From positions 157,657-221,656 of the forward strand of contig NZ_VTQH01000002.1 in the NCBI RefSeq assembly GCF_008763945.1: a stretch of 64,000 nt of DNA. The letters are read 5' to 3'. The notes under the pieces are model-generated. The model made no database searches and was not told the DNA's origin. It saw only the letters and a program-made list of their open reading frames with translations. Position numbers and translations under genes: made by a program. Shown here piece after piece: positions 26,992-36,275 of this stretch; the stretch's first letter is position 1; each line of letters begins with the position of its first letter. The DNA comes from Microbacterium testaceum StLB037 (GTDB taxonomy: Bacteria > Actinomycetota > Actinomycetes > Actinomycetales > Microbacteriaceae).

Positions 26992-28803
26992 TCAGCGCCG
27001 ACCTTGCGCGCTCAGGCGGACCGGAGCGGTCCCCGCGCCGTATCCGGCGTAGTCGTCCACGCGCTCGACGAACTCGAGGAAGACCTCGCCGATCGTGCGC
27101 GTGTAGAAGTGCAGGTACTCCCCCGCGGCGTCGCGGTCGTAGCCGAGGTGGAGCTCACGCAGCTCATCGATCGCGGCATCCGTCATCTCGAACCGTGCCG
27201 CGAGGTCGTCGTAATAGTTGCGAGGCATCGCGAGGGGAGCGAAGCCCCGGCCTCGTGCGGCGCGGGCCAGGGCGCGCACGTCGGTGCACGTGAACGCGAC
27301 GTGCTGGGGCAGGGCGGCGCCGGCGCGCTCGCCCGCCAGAATCGGCGGTGCGACGTTGAGGGGCAGTCGCACTCCACCGCCGGGGGCGCCGAGTACGCGG
27401 CTCGCGACGAGCCCCTGCGGCCCCGGTACCTCGGTACTGCTGTCGACCCGTAGGGCGAACCCGGCGGTGTAGAAGAGGGTCGCTTCTTCGATCGCTTGCC
27501 AGGGCTGCGAGAGGCTCACGTGGTCGACACCGATCACCTCACTCGGGCGCTCGGGTTCGCCGTGCTCGAACTCCGCGACCCACGCCGGCTCACCCTCGTC
27601 TGCGGCCTGGGCCCAATACACCTCGGTGCCGTCGGGAGCGACGGCACCGTCGAGTCGCTCTTCGCTCGCGTAGGTGCGACGCCAGGCGCGCGGAACGCGA
27701 AGTTCGTCCATGCGCAGGTCGACCGCTTCGGCGTCGTCGACCTCGAGGCCGATGGCCGCGAGTCGCGGCTTCCATCCCCGCGCGTGCTGTTCGTTCAGCA
27801 CGACGCGCGCGTTCCCGGCGGTCCACAGGGTCACGGGCTTCGTGCGGTGGCGTCCGCGAGAGGTGAAGCCGAGCTGTCCCAGGAGCTCCTCGACGGCGGA
27901 GGTGTCCTCCGCCTTGATCTCGACGAAGTCCACCCCCGAGGGGGCCGCAGAGTCGGGGAGCATGCGCAGCGCGGCCGGCGCTGTGGGCCGAGCGCGCGCC
28001 ACCGCGTCTTCGAGCCAGCGCAGCGACCGCCGCGCATGGCGGGCCGTGCGCAGCGCGTCGGTCTGGCGGAAGGTGTCGTTGAACACCTCGAGCGAGCAGG
28101 GCCCCGAGTAGCCGGCATCCACGACCCTCGCCGTGAAGTCCACGAGGTCGAAGTCCCCTTCGCCGGGGAAGAGGCGGTGGTGGCGACTCCATGAGAGCAC
28201 GTCCATGCTCAGGCGCGGGGCGTCGGCGAGCTGGACGAAGAAGATCTTCTCGGCGGGGATCCGGGCGATGTCGGCCGGGTCGTGCCCGCGAGAGAGGATG
28301 TGGAACGAATCGAGGCAGACCCCGACCGCGGGGTGCGCGGCGAGCTCGACGATGTGCCAGGCCCGGCGGTAGTCGTCGACGAAGCGGCCCCACGCGAGCG
28401 CTTCGAAGGCGATCCGGATGTCGTACCTCTGTGCGAGGTCTCCGAGTCGGCGCAACTGCCCGGCCGACACCTCGTCGTCGTCGATCGTCGCGGTCGCGAC
28501 ATTGCTGCAGCACAGCACGAGGTCGATGCCGAGGCGGTTCATGAGCCGGAATTTGGCCTCGGCGCGGCGGAGGACGGCGGAGAACGCGACCTCGTCGACG
28601 CCCTCCACGTCGCGCATCGGTTGGTAGAGGTCGAGGGTGAGGTTCAGGCGCACCGCGAGCGCGGCGATCTCCTCGGGGCTCTCGGGGGCCGCAAGCAGGT
28701 CGGGTTCGAAGATCTCGACGCCGTCGAAGCCGGCGTCGGCGCACGCGTGGAGTTTGTCGGCCAGGGTGCCGCTGATGCAGACGGTCGCCATCGAGGTCCT
28801 CAT
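26992..28803 (-). CDS. quiC: 3-dehydroshikimate dehydratase fused to HPPD-like VOC domain
   Basis: Converts 3-dehydroshikimate to protocatechuate, linking quinate/shikimate to ring-cleavage pathways. The 603-residue protein matches the QuiC1 architecture. Residues 1-290 are a xylose-isomerase-like TIM barrel (GFDGVEIFEPDLL, AFEALAWGRFVDD, VCLDSFHILSRGHDP, PGEGDFDLVDF). Residues 300-600 are a 4-hydroxyphenylpyruvate-dioxygenase-like VOC region (VIGVDHVSLSQPW, LPQHVAFTCTDV, FYTRTIGEVFLEFVER). The ATG at 28801-28803 gives the family start MRTSMATVCISGTL. No ribosome site precedes it, and a TACATT box ends 9 nt upstream, so the mRNA may be leaderless. It diverges from the TetR gene. Confidence 0.9.
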   Translation of the reverse strand: MRTSMATVCISGTLADKLHACADAGFDGVEIFEPDLLAAPESPEEIAALAVRLNLTLDLYQPMRDVEGVDEVAFSAVLRRAEAKFRLMNRLGIDLVLCCSNVATATIDDDEVSAGQLRRLGDLAQRYDIRIAFEALAWGRFVDDYRRAWHIVELAAHPAVGVCLDSFHILSRGHDPADIARIPAEKIFFVQLADAPRLSMDVLSWSRHHRLFPGEGDFDLVDFTARVVDAGYSGPCSLEVFNDTFRQTDALRTARHARRSLRWLEDAVARARPTAPAALRMLPDSAAPSGVDFVEIKAEDTSAVEELLGQLGFTSRGRHRTKPVTLWTAGNARVVLNEQHARGWKPRLAAIGLEVDDAEAVDLRMDELRVPRAWRRTYASEERLDGAVAPDGTEVYWAQAADEGEPAWVAEFEHGEPERPSEVIGVDHVSLSQPWQAIEEATLFYTAGFALRVDSSTEVPGPQGLVASRVLGAPGGGVRLPLNVAPPILAGERAGAALPQHVAFTCTDVRALARAARGRGFAPLAMPRNYYDDLAARFEMTDAAIDELRELHLGYDRDAAGEYLHFYTRTIGEVFLEFVERVDDYAGYGAGTAPVRLSAQGRR

Positions 28804-28813
28804 GGCGGCCGAA

Positions 28814-28829
28814 TGTACCAGTTAGTACA
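28814..28829. promoter_or_regulatory. Probable TetR operator O1 (quiC/tetR)
   Basis: TGTAC-CAGTTA-GTACA, a perfect 5+5 dyad with a 6-nt spacer, 11 nt upstream of the quiC start and 37 nt from the regulator start. It overlaps the candidate quiC -10. It matches a second copy before the dehydrogenase gene at 14 of 16 positions, which makes it the likely binding site of the regulator encoded between them. Confidence 0.7.
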
Positions 28830-28865
28830 AACGGGGTCCACTCCCCCGTCCAGTAGGTTGAAGCC

Positions 28866-29498
28866 ATGGCCGAGGCACGTCGAGACGCCGAACGCACGCG
28901 TTCCGAACTGCTCGCGGTGGCGACGGAGGTGTTCGCCGAGGACGGCTTCTCGGGCGCCCGCGTCGATGAGATCGCCGCCCGCACGCGCACCACGAAGCGG
29001 ATGATCTACTACTACTTCGGCAGCAAAGAGGGGCTCTACCGGGCCGTCCTCGAAGAGGCCTACCGCGGGATCCGCGAGGCCGAGCGGGCGATCGACGTCG
29101 ACCACGCCGACCCGGTCGACGCGATCCGCGCCCTGGCCGAACTGACCTACGACCACCACGTCGGGCACGACGCCTTCATCCGGCTGGTCGCGATCGAGAA
29201 CATCCACCGCGGCGCCTTCATCCGGCAGATCGAAGGGCTGCGCACCCTGTCGCAGCCGGCCAAGGGCCTGCTCGACGAGATCCTCGAGCGCGGTCGCGCC
29301 GACGGCATCTTCCGCGCCGACGTCGACGCGATCGACGTGCACCTGGTGATCAGCTCGTACTGCGTGTTCCAGGTCGCCAACCAGTACACGTTCGGGCACC
29401 TGTTCGACGTCGACCTCGCCGCCCCCGACCGACGCTCCCACCTGCGCGCGGTGATCGGCGATGTCGTCGTCGGCTGGCTCACAGCTCCCGCGCGCTGA
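28866..29498 (+). CDS. TetR-family regulator of the quinate/shikimate island
   Basis: A 210-residue repressor-type protein. The N-terminal helix-turn-helix is visible as VFAEDGFSGARVDEIA and TRTTKRMIYYYFGSKEGLYR (residues 20-55). The helical C-terminal ligand domain (TetR_C_33-like by appearance) follows. It lies between quiC and the dehydrogenase-transporter pair, and both flanks carry the same dyad, so it probably represses both and itself until quinate, shikimate or a product binds. A TAGGTT box 7 nt before the ATG would give a leaderless mRNA. Confidence 0.88.
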   Translation: MAEARRDAERTRSELLAVATEVFAEDGFSGARVDEIAARTRTTKRMIYYYFGSKEGLYRAVLEEAYRGIREAERAIDVDHADPVDAIRALAELTYDHHVGHDAFIRLVAIENIHRGAFIRQIEGLRTLSQPAKGLLDEILERGRADGIFRADVDAIDVHLVISSYCVFQVANQYTFGHLFDVDLAAPDRRSHLRAVIGDVVVGWLTAPAR

Positions 29499-29679
29499 TC
29501 GCACGGGCGGCGCCGGCCCTCGAGGGGCGAGTCTGCCGGAGATCGGCGTGTTCTCTGCGGTCGGGAGTTCCGTCCGCGGCAGAGCGGGCGGGCCGGGCGC
29601 CGCGCCGGCGCGGTGGCCCGGGCACTCGGCATCCGGATTCCGTCGTTGACAGCACGGAGCGACCGTGGTTTCCTCTGAA
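29499..29679. other. Intergenic region before the dehydrogenase gene
   Basis: No gene seen. A GC-rich stretch with imperfect hairpins (around 29500-29620) could terminate the regulator transcript. A consensus TTGACA lies at 29646-29651 and could be the -35 of the dehydrogenase promoter, but the expected -10 position (TTTCCT) is poor. The operator copy follows directly. Confidence 0.35.
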
Positions 29680-29695
29680 CGTACCGGTTAGTACA
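29680..29695. promoter_or_regulatory. Probable TetR operator O2 (dehydrogenase/transporter)
   Basis: CGTAC-CGGTTA-GTACA, differing at two positions from the copy before quiC, 31 nt upstream of the GTG start of the dehydrogenase gene. Same orientation and same 6-nt spacer core (NGGTTA/CAGTTA) as the first. Confidence 0.7.
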
Positions 29696-29726
29696 TACGC
29701 CGGTGTCGCGGAGACGAAGGAGTACC

Positions 29727-30632
29727 GTGATCGACTCGCACCCCTACCTCGTGGGCCTCATCGGCACGGGCGTGCTCCCGTCGCTGACGCCGCCCATGCA
29801 CATGGCCGAGGCGCGTGCGCTCGGACTCACCTACGTGTACCGCCCGCTCGACCTCACCGCTCTCGGCATCGACCCCGACCGTATCGGCGACGTGCTCTCC
29901 TGGGCCGAACGTCTCGGCTACGACGCCGTCAACGTCACCCACCCCTGCAAGCAGAGCGTGCTCGCCCACCTCGATCGCATCGACCCGGTCGCCGCGGCCC
30001 TCGGAGCGGTCAACACCGTGCTCTTCACCCCCACCGGGCGCGTCGGCCACAACACCGACACGACCGGTTTCGCCGCCGCGTTCACCGATGGGCTTCCGGA
30101 TGCCGAGACCCGGCATGTCATCCAGCTCGGCGCCGGTGGGGCGGGGTCGGCCGTCGCCGACGCGCTGCTGCGCCTGGGCGCCGCCAGGCTGAGCATCGTC
30201 GACCTCGATCCGGCGCGAGCGCGGGGCCTGGCGGACGACCTCGGGGCGCGGCATCCGCTCGCCGTCGTCGACACCGCCTCCCCCGCCGACCTGCCCGCCG
30301 TGCTCGCCGACGCCGATGGCCTCGTGCACTGCACCCCCGTCGGCATGGCGGAGCACCCCGGACTCCCCCTCGACGCCGACCTGCTGCGGTCCGAGCTGTG
30401 GGTCGCCGACATCGTCTACCGACCCCTCGACACCGAACTCCTCGTCGCCGCGCGCGAGCGCGGATGCCGCACCCTCAGCGGCGGACGCATGGCGGTCCAC
30501 CAGGCCGTCGACGCCTTCGCCCTCATCACCGGGACGCGACCCGATCCCGACCGCATGACCGCCCACTTCCTCGACCTCGTCTCTTCCGATCAGCCTGTCG
30601 ACCTGATCGTCGACCCGGCCCTCGCCCGCTAA
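29727..30632 (+). CDS. Quinate/shikimate 5-dehydrogenase (catabolic AroE paralogue)
   Basis: Oxidises shikimate or quinate to the 3-dehydro acids, probably with NAD. The 301 residues follow a GTG with GAAGGAG five nt upstream. Motifs: substrate loop GVLPSLTPPMHMAEA, catalytic NVTHPCKQ (NVTxPxK), LGAVNTV, dinucleotide fold QLGAGGAGSA, and RMAVHQAVDAFAL near the end. The whole resembles QsuD of Corynebacterium more than the biosynthetic AroE encoded at 35.4-36.3 kb. It is 13 nt upstream of the transporter gene and probably in the same transcript. Confidence 0.88.
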   Translation: MIDSHPYLVGLIGTGVLPSLTPPMHMAEARALGLTYVYRPLDLTALGIDPDRIGDVLSWAERLGYDAVNVTHPCKQSVLAHLDRIDPVAAALGAVNTVLFTPTGRVGHNTDTTGFAAAFTDGLPDAETRHVIQLGAGGAGSAVADALLRLGAARLSIVDLDPARARGLADDLGARHPLAVVDTASPADLPAVLADADGLVHCTPVGMAEHPGLPLDADLLRSELWVADIVYRPLDTELLVAARERGCRTLSGGRMAVHQAVDAFALITGTRPDPDRMTAHFLDLVSSDQPVDLIVDPALAR

Positions 30633-30645
30633 GGAGCACTCGTCC

Positions 30646-31965
30646 ATGACCACCACCGCAACGACGCGGAAGACTCCCGTGAAGGCGGCCACCGCCAGCT
30701 TCATGGGAAGCGCCGTGGAGTACTACGACTTCTTCCTGTTCGGCTCGGCCGCCGCCCTCATCTTCCCGACGGTGTTCTTCCCGTCGGGAGACCAGGCCGC
30801 ACTCGTGATGTCGTTCGCGACCTTCGGGTTCGCCTACATCGCGCGTCCCGTCGGTGCCGTGATCCTCGGCCACTTCGGAGACCGCATCGGTCGCCAGAAG
30901 GTGCTGATGTTCACCCTGCTGCTGATGGGGCTCTCGACCTTCATCATCGGCTGCCTCCCCGGCTTCGCGCAGATCGGCTGGTTCGCTCCGGCCCTGCTCG
31001 TTCTCTGCCGCCTCGCCCAGGGGCTCTCGGCCGCCGGCGAGCAGGCGGGCGCGTCGTCGCTCACCCTGGAGCACGCCCCCGACTCGCGCCGCTCGTTCTT
31101 CACCTCGTGGACGCTCACCGGCACCCAGGGCGGACAGATCCTCGCGGCCCTCATCTTCATCCCGGTCGTCGCCCTGCCCGATGAGATCAAGTTCTCGTGG
31201 GGCTGGCGCGTGCCGTTCTGGCTGAGCGCGGTCGTCGTGGTCGTGGCGTTCTTCATCCGCCGGAGCCTGCACGAGACGCCCGAGTTCGAGCAGGCGAAGG
31301 CCGACGGACAGATCGCCCGCATGCCGCTCGTGCCGCTTCTGAGGAACCACTGGCGCGACGTGCTGCGCGTCATCTGCTGCGCGTTCATCGCCGCCGTGTC
31401 GACCGTGTTCGGCACGCTCGCCATCGCGTACGGCAAGGAGCAGGGACTCGATGCCAGCGTCACCCTGTGGCTCGTCGTCGTGGCCAATGTCGTCGCCCTG
31501 CTCACCCAGCCCCTGTTCGGCAAGCTCGCCGACCGGATCGGCCGCAAGCCCGTCTTCGTCTACGGGGCGCTGTCGTCGGCGGTGTTCATGCCGTTCTACA
31601 TGCTGTCGATGGGGGCGGGGAACACCCTCGTCACCTTCGGTCTCGCGATCCTCACCTTCTCGTGCGGGTACGCGGCCGCCAACGCCGTGTGGCCCTCGTT
31701 CTACGGCGAGATGTTCAGTGTTCGCGTGCGCTTCTCGGGAATGGCGATCGGCACGCAGCTCGGCTTCCTCATGGCCGGGTTCGCTCCGAGCATCGTCGCG
31801 GCGCTCGGCGGAGGCTCTGCCGGCGGCTGGGTCGTGATCAGCGTCTTCACCGCGGTCATCGCGGTGATCGCCTCGGTGAGCGCTCTGACAGCTCGCGAGA
31901 CCAAGGACGTGCCCACCGATCAGCTGGGTCTCGCGGCCGAGCGTCGCGTCCCGGCCACGGTCTGA
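30646..31965 (+). CDS. MFS transporter, shikimate/metabolite:H+ symporter type
   Basis: A 439-residue inner-membrane carrier with about 12 hydrophobic segments. Family marks of the metabolite:H+ symporters (ShiA/ProP/KgtP) are SAVEYYDFFLFGSAAALIF in helix 1, the loop GHFGDRIGRQKVLM, LVLCRLAQGLSAAGEQAG, and the repeat loop GKLADRIGRKPVFVYGAL. Context (dehydrogenase, AroQ, QuiC) points to uptake of shikimate or quinate. It ends at a strong hairpin. Confidence 0.88.
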   Translation: MTTTATTRKTPVKAATASFMGSAVEYYDFFLFGSAAALIFPTVFFPSGDQAALVMSFATFGFAYIARPVGAVILGHFGDRIGRQKVLMFTLLLMGLSTFIIGCLPGFAQIGWFAPALLVLCRLAQGLSAAGEQAGASSLTLEHAPDSRRSFFTSWTLTGTQGGQILAALIFIPVVALPDEIKFSWGWRVPFWLSAVVVVVAFFIRRSLHETPEFEQAKADGQIARMPLVPLLRNHWRDVLRVICCAFIAAVSTVFGTLAIAYGKEQGLDASVTLWLVVVANVVALLTQPLFGKLADRIGRKPVFVYGALSSAVFMPFYMLSMGAGNTLVTFGLAILTFSCGYAAANAVWPSFYGEMFSVRVRFSGMAIGTQLGFLMAGFAPSIVAALGGGSAGGWVVISVFTAVIAVIASVSALTARETKDVPTDQLGLAAERRVPATV

Positions 31966-31972
31966 CCCCTCG

Positions 31973-32010
31973 CGCGCGGCCTCGTCTCCTCCGGGAGGCG
32001 GGGCCGCGCG
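31973..32010. terminator. Bidirectional hairpin between convergent genes
   Basis: CGCGCGGCC (31973-31981) pairs perfectly with GGCCGCGCG (32002-32010), with an inner TCTCC/GGAGG pairing. It lies between the ends of the transporter gene (plus) and the GNAT gene (minus) and can serve both. Confidence 0.65.
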
Positions 32011-32040
32011 TGGGTCGATCTCGCCGTCGGGCGGTGCGCG

Positions 32041-32577
32041 TCAGAGCGTGCGCAACGACCGGCTCATCGCGAGCTCGGCGCCGATCGGGCCCGTGAACTC
32101 CTCGCCCGTCGGTACGAAGCCAGCGCGACGATAGACGGCCTGGGCTCGCAGGTTGTCGACGTGCACATCGAGCGACAGCGTCTCGAAGCCCTGCGCGGCC
32201 GTCCACCGCGCGGCGGCGTCGAGCAGCGCGTCGATCGCACCGGTCCCCCGCGCCTCGGGCGCGACGTACACGCCCACGACGTCGGCGCGTCCGACGCTGA
32301 GCCGCCGACCCGTGTGGTCGACCTCTCCCGCGTGACGCACCAGCACGGTCACGGAGCCGACCCACGCCTCGGCGTCCTCGGCCACCAACATCGCCGCCGA
32401 ACCCCCGGTCGCCCCGGCTGCGGCGCGATCCTCCCAGAACGACGGGTCGCGCTCGAGTTCCTCCTCAGCGGTGGTGAGGAAGGCGATGGATGCCACCGGG
32501 TCGCTCACCGCGCGCAGTCGCAGCGCGCGCACGCGATCGCCCTCGCCCGCGCGCACGCGGCGCACGGTGATGCTCAT
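32041..32577 (-). CDS. GNAT-family N-acetyltransferase
   Basis: A 178-residue GCN5-related acetyltransferase from the ATG at 32575-32577 (MSITVRRVRAGEGDRVRAL). The acetyl-CoA loop is seen as VYVAPEARGTGAIDALLDAA, followed by DVHVDNLRAQAVYRRAGF, the standard motif A and B regions. The substrate is unknown. It follows aroB by 16 nt and is the last gene of the aro run. Confidence 0.85.
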   Translation of the reverse strand: MSITVRRVRAGEGDRVRALRLRAVSDPVASIAFLTTAEEELERDPSFWEDRAAAGATGGSAAMLVAEDAEAWVGSVTVLVRHAGEVDHTGRRLSVGRADVVGVYVAPEARGTGAIDALLDAAARWTAAQGFETLSLDVHVDNLRAQAVYRRAGFVPTGEEFTGPIGAELAMSRSLRTL

Positions 32578-32593
32578 GCCCGCGGCGCCCCGC

Positions 32594-33670
32594 TCACGCC
32601 CCGACCTCCTGGTACGCCGCGAACAGCAGCGACTCATCGGGTGCCTGCAGCACGGTCGGCCGGGCCAGGTCGTCGAGCACGATGAAGCGCAGCATGCTGC
32701 CGCGGCTCTTCTTGTCGCGTTGCATCGTGGCCTTGAGCGTCTGGAACGCCCCCGCGCGGTACGTCGTGGGAAGCCCCAGCGACTCCAGCACGGTGCGGTG
32801 ACGCTGAGCCACGTCGTCGGACAGGCGACCCGCGAGACGCGACAGCTCGGCGGCGAACACCATGCCGACCGAGATCGCCGCGCCGTGACGCCAGCGGTAG
32901 CGCTCGGCGTGCTCGATCGCGTGGCCCAGGGTGTGTCCGTAGTTGAGCACCTCGCGCAGCCCCGCCTCGCGCAGGTCTTCACCGACGACACGCGCCTTCA
33001 TGTCGATCGCGAGTTCGACGCACCGGCGGAAAGCGTCGCCGCGCGGGTTCACGATCCCCTCCGGGTCGGCCTCGATGAGATCGAGGATCTCCGGATGCCA
33101 GATGAAGCCCGCCTTGACCACCTCGGCGAACCCGGCGGTCGCCTCGTTCTTCGACAGCGTGTCGAGCAGGTCGAGGTCGCACACCACGGCGACCGGCGGC
33201 CAGAACGCGCCGACGAGGTTCTTGCCCTCGGCGGTGTTGATCCCGGTCTTGCCCCCGACGGCGGCATCCACCATTCCGAGAACGGTCGTGGGCACCTGGA
33301 CGAGCGCGACCCCGCGCAGCCAGGTCGCCGCGACGAAGCCCGCGAGGTCGGTCACCGCTCCCCCGCCGAACCCGACCACGACGTCGGTGCGCGTGAAGTC
33401 GGCCTGACCCATGACCTGCCAGCAGAACGCCGCGACCTCGACGCGTTTGCCGGCCTCGGCATCCGGGATCTCGGCGAGCAGCACCTGGCGATCGCCCATG
33501 AGCTGGGCGCGGAGCTCTTCGGCCTGCTTCGCCAGCGTCGGCGGGTGGACCACGAGCACCTTCTGCGCCCCCGCCGGGAGCGTCTCGCCGAGCGAGGCGA
33601 GCAGGCCCCGTCCGATCGTGATGTCGTAGCCGGAATCGCCGGCGACGCTGATGGTGGTGGTGTCGGTCAT
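32594..33670 (-). CDS. aroB: 3-dehydroquinate synthase
   Basis: Second step of the shikimate pathway: cyclises DAHP to 3-dehydroquinate using NAD and a divalent metal. The 358 residues include the NAD/substrate motifs [18 protein letters not shown] and [19 protein letters not shown] and the metal-site [13 protein letters not shown]. It overlaps the aroK stop by 4 nt. Confidence 0.96.
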   Translation of the reverse strand: MTDTTTISVAGDSGYDITIGRGLLASLGETLPAGAQKVLVVHPPTLAKQAEELRAQLMGDRQVLLAEIPDAEAGKRVEVAAFCWQVMGQADFTRTDVVVGFGGGAVTDLAGFVAATWLRGVALVQVPTTVLGMVDAAVGGKTGINTAEGKNLVGAFWPPVAVVCDLDLLDTLSKNEATAGFAEVVKAGFIWHPEILDLIEADPEGIVNPRGDAFRRCVELAIDMKARVVGEDLREAGLREVLNYGHTLGHAIEHAERYRWRHGAAISVGMVFAAELSRLAGRLSDDVAQRHRTVLESLGLPTTYRAGAFQTLKATMQRDKKSRGSMLRFIVLDDLARPTVLQAPDESLLFAAYQEVGA

Positions 33671-34221
33671 GCCGTCTCTCCGGCCGGCACACGGCGTGCC
33701 CAGGCCACGATGTCGTCGACGACCCGCGCGAGCGGGCCCGACGAGGTGTCGAATGCGATGTCGGCGGTCTGCTCGTACACGGGCCGCCGTTCGTCGAAGA
33801 TGCGCTGCCAGCGGTCGACGGGGTCTTCTCCGCCGAGCAACGGGCGGTCGTCGCCGTGGATCCGGGATGCCACCACATGCGGCGCCACCGTCAGCAGCAC
33901 GACGTGATGCTCGCGCAGGCGTTCGCGCGTCAGCGGGTCGAGCACCGCTCCCCCGCCGAGCGCCACGACACCGCCGCGGGCCAGGGCCTCGACGACCGCC
34001 TCGCGCTCCAGGGCGCGGAAGTGCGGTTCGCCGTGGGCGACGAACAGAGCCGGGATCGGACCGTGGTCGCGCACGACGAGCTTGTCGGTGTCGGTGAACG
34101 GGGTGCCGAGCGCGCGCGCCACGCGGCGGCCCACGCTCGTCTTTCCCGCCCCCATCGGCCCGATGAGCACGACGGCGGGACCCGCGGACGCGGTCTTCGA
34201 AGCGGCGTCAGGCGAGGTCAT
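33667..34221 (-). CDS. aroK: Shikimate kinase
   Basis: Phosphorylates shikimate at the 3-OH. The ATG at 34219-34221 gives 184 residues, a little longer than usual because of a 15-residue N-terminal tail. Walker [17 protein letters not shown], substrate Asp in FTDTDKLV, Arg in FRALEREAV, and the GGG loop ALGGGAV are all present; RPLL marks the lid. The start overlaps the aroC end by 14 nt. Confidence 0.95.
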   Translation of the reverse strand: MTSPDAASKTASAGPAVVLIGPMGAGKTSVGRRVARALGTPFTDTDKLVVRDHGPIPALFVAHGEPHFRALEREAVVEALARGGVVALGGGAVLDPLTRERLREHHVVLLTVAPHVVASRIHGDDRPLLGGEDPVDRWQRIFDERRPVYEQTADIAFDTSSGPLARVVDDIVAWARRVPAGETA

Positions 34222-35434
34222 GCGCGAGGAGCGCCGCGTCGGACGCGTCGGTCGTGCGCAGCGTCTCGGGCAGGTTCGCGAGGTAGGTCTCGACGTTGCG
34301 ACGGGTCTCGACGATGTTGTCGCCGCCGAACTTCTCGAGCACGGCGTCGGCGAGGGTGATCGCGACCATGGCCTCGGCGACGACACCGGCGGCGGGCACC
34401 GCGCAGACGTCGGAGCGCTGGTGGTGGGCCGCGGCGGTGTCGCCCGTGGCGACGTCGACCGTGCGCAGGGCCTTGGGGATCGTGGCGATCGGCTTCATGC
34501 CCGCACGCACGCGCAGCACGGTGCCGGTGGACATGCCGCCCTCGGTGCCGCCCGCGCGGTCGGACGAACGCGTGATCCCGTCACCGGTGGCGAAGAGCTC
34601 GTCGTGCGCCTGCGAGCCGCGGCGGGTGGTGGTGAGGAAGCCGTCGCCGACCTCGACCCCCTTGATCGCCTGGATGCTCATGAGGGCCTGAGCGAGCTTG
34701 GCATCCAGTCGACGATCCCACTGCACGTGGGAGCCGAGTCCGGGCGGCAGACCGTAGGCGAGGACCTCGACGACACCGCCGAGGGTGTCGCCCGCCTTCT
34801 TCGCGTCGTCGACCTCGGCGACCATCGCGGCGCTCGTGTCGGCGTGGAAGCACCGCAGCGGATCGGCGTCCAGGCGGTCGACGTCATCGGGCGTCGGGAA
34901 CTCCGCGTCGTCGGGGACGCGCACGGGACCGATCGAGAGCGTGTGGCTGACGAGGCGGATGCCGAGTTCGTTCAGGAACGAACGGGCGACGGCGCCGAGG
35001 GCGACGCGCGCGGCGGTCTCTCGAGCGGAGGCGCGCTCGAGGATGGGGCGGGCCTCGTCGAAGCCGTACTTCTGCATGCCGACCAGATCGGCGTGACCGG
35101 GGCGGGGGCGGGTGAGGGCGGCGCCGCGGCCGCGTGAGCGGTCGGAGAGCTCGACCGGCTCGGGGCTCATGACCTCGGTCCACTTCGGCCACTCGGTGTT
35201 GCCGATGCGCAGCGCGATGGGGCTGCCGATCGTGAAGCCGTGCACGATGCCGGTCGACAGCGACAGCTCGTCTTCCTCGAACTTCATGCGCGAACCCCGG
35301 CCATAGCCCAGGCGACGACGCGCCAGCTCGGCGCGGATCTGCGCCGAAGAGATGGGGACGCCGGCCGGCATCCCTTCCATGAGGGCGATCAGCTCGGGGC
35401 CGTGGGACTCGCCGGCGGTGAGAACGCGAAGCAT
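34208..35434 (-). CDS. aroC: Chorismate synthase
   Basis: Final common step of aromatic biosynthesis: FMN-dependent elimination of phosphate from EPSP. It has 408 residues. Signatures: [15 protein letters not shown] at the start, [32 protein letters not shown], and [10 protein letters not shown]. It begins 4 nt after the aroE stop and overlaps aroK by 14 nt. Confidence 0.96.
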   Translation of the reverse strand: MLRVLTAGESHGPELIALMEGMPAGVPISSAQIRAELARRRLGYGRGSRMKFEEDELSLSTGIVHGFTIGSPIALRIGNTEWPKWTEVMSPEPVELSDRSRGRGAALTRPRPGHADLVGMQKYGFDEARPILERASARETAARVALGAVARSFLNELGIRLVSHTLSIGPVRVPDDAEFPTPDDVDRLDADPLRCFHADTSAAMVAEVDDAKKAGDTLGGVVEVLAYGLPPGLGSHVQWDRRLDAKLAQALMSIQAIKGVEVGDGFLTTTRRGSQAHDELFATGDGITRSSDRAGGTEGGMSTGTVLRVRAGMKPIATIPKALRTVDVATGDTAAAHHQRSDVCAVPAAGVVAEAMVAITLADAVLEKFGGDNIVETRRNVETYLANLPETLRTTDASDAALLAHDLA

Positions 35435-35438
35435 GGTC

Positions 35439-36275
35439 CTAGTCTCCCATGAGCGCGGTGCGCATTGCGGACAGCACCGCGTCCTCGCGGTCGAGCGCGA
35501 GCGCGGGATCCCCTCCGACGAACACGCGCACCTGCAGCAGCGCCTGGTGCAGGAGCATCGCGAGACCGTCGTGCGCGGCAACGCCGGCGCGCTGCCACGC
35601 CCGCGCGAGCGGGGTCGGCCAGCCGCCGTAGACCACGTCGACCAGCGGACCGGAGACGGATGCCAGGTCATCGGCGACACGGCCGAGGTCGGTGCCCCCG
35701 GGCAGAGCCGCGATGGTGGCGTCGACGGGCTCGAGCGCGGCGTCGTCGAGGGCAGCGACGTGGAGGTCGATGTCGAGCTCGTCCGCGAGAGCGGCGATCG
35801 GTGCGGCCGCCTCGGGGCGGCGGGCACGCACCTCGACCCGTCCCGCTCCCGCACGGGCGGCGGCGACGACCGCGGAGGTCGCCGTCGCGCCGGCGCCCAG
35901 CACGCGGATGCTCGCGGGCTCCCGCACCCCGAACTCGTCGAGGGCGCGCGCGAGACCGCCCACGTCGGTGTTGAACCCCCGGGGTCCGTCCGCCGACAGC
36001 AGGAGGGTGTTGACCGCGCCGGTGCGGCGCGCATCGTCGTCGAGCGAGACGGCGGCGCGAGCGGCGGCGTGCTTGAGCGGCATGGTCAGGGAGAGGCCGC
36101 GCCAGTCGGCATCCAATCCGTCCATCGCAGCGGTGAAGCCCGCCTCGTCGACCTGACGACGCCCGTACTCCCAGTCAAGGCCCAGCACGCCGTACGCCGC
36201 CGAGTGCAGCCGGGGCGACCGCGAGTGCGCGATCGGGTCGCCCCAGACGGCGAGGCGGCGAGGGCCGGTCAGCAT
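35439..36275 (-). CDS. aroE: Shikimate dehydrogenase (biosynthetic)
   Basis: Reduces 3-dehydroshikimate to shikimate with NADPH. The ATG at 36273-36275 ([20 protein letters not shown]) gives 278 residues. Substrate motif [12 protein letters not shown], catalytic [17 protein letters not shown] and the nucleotide loop [11 protein letters not shown] are present. It overlaps the mltG end by 7 nt. A second, catabolic-type paralogue is encoded 6 kb away at 29.7-30.6 kb. Confidence 0.94.
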   Translation of the reverse strand: MLTGPRRLAVWGDPIAHSRSPRLHSAAYGVLGLDWEYGRRQVDEAGFTAAMDGLDADWRGLSLTMPLKHAAARAAVSLDDDARRTGAVNTLLLSADGPRGFNTDVGGLARALDEFGVREPASIRVLGAGATATSAVVAAARAGAGRVEVRARRPEAAAPIAALADELDIDLHVAALDDAALEPVDATIAALPGGTDLGRVADDLASVSGPLVDVVYGGWPTPLARAWQRAGVAAHDGLAMLLHQALLQVRVFVGGDPALALDREDAVLSAMRTALMGD

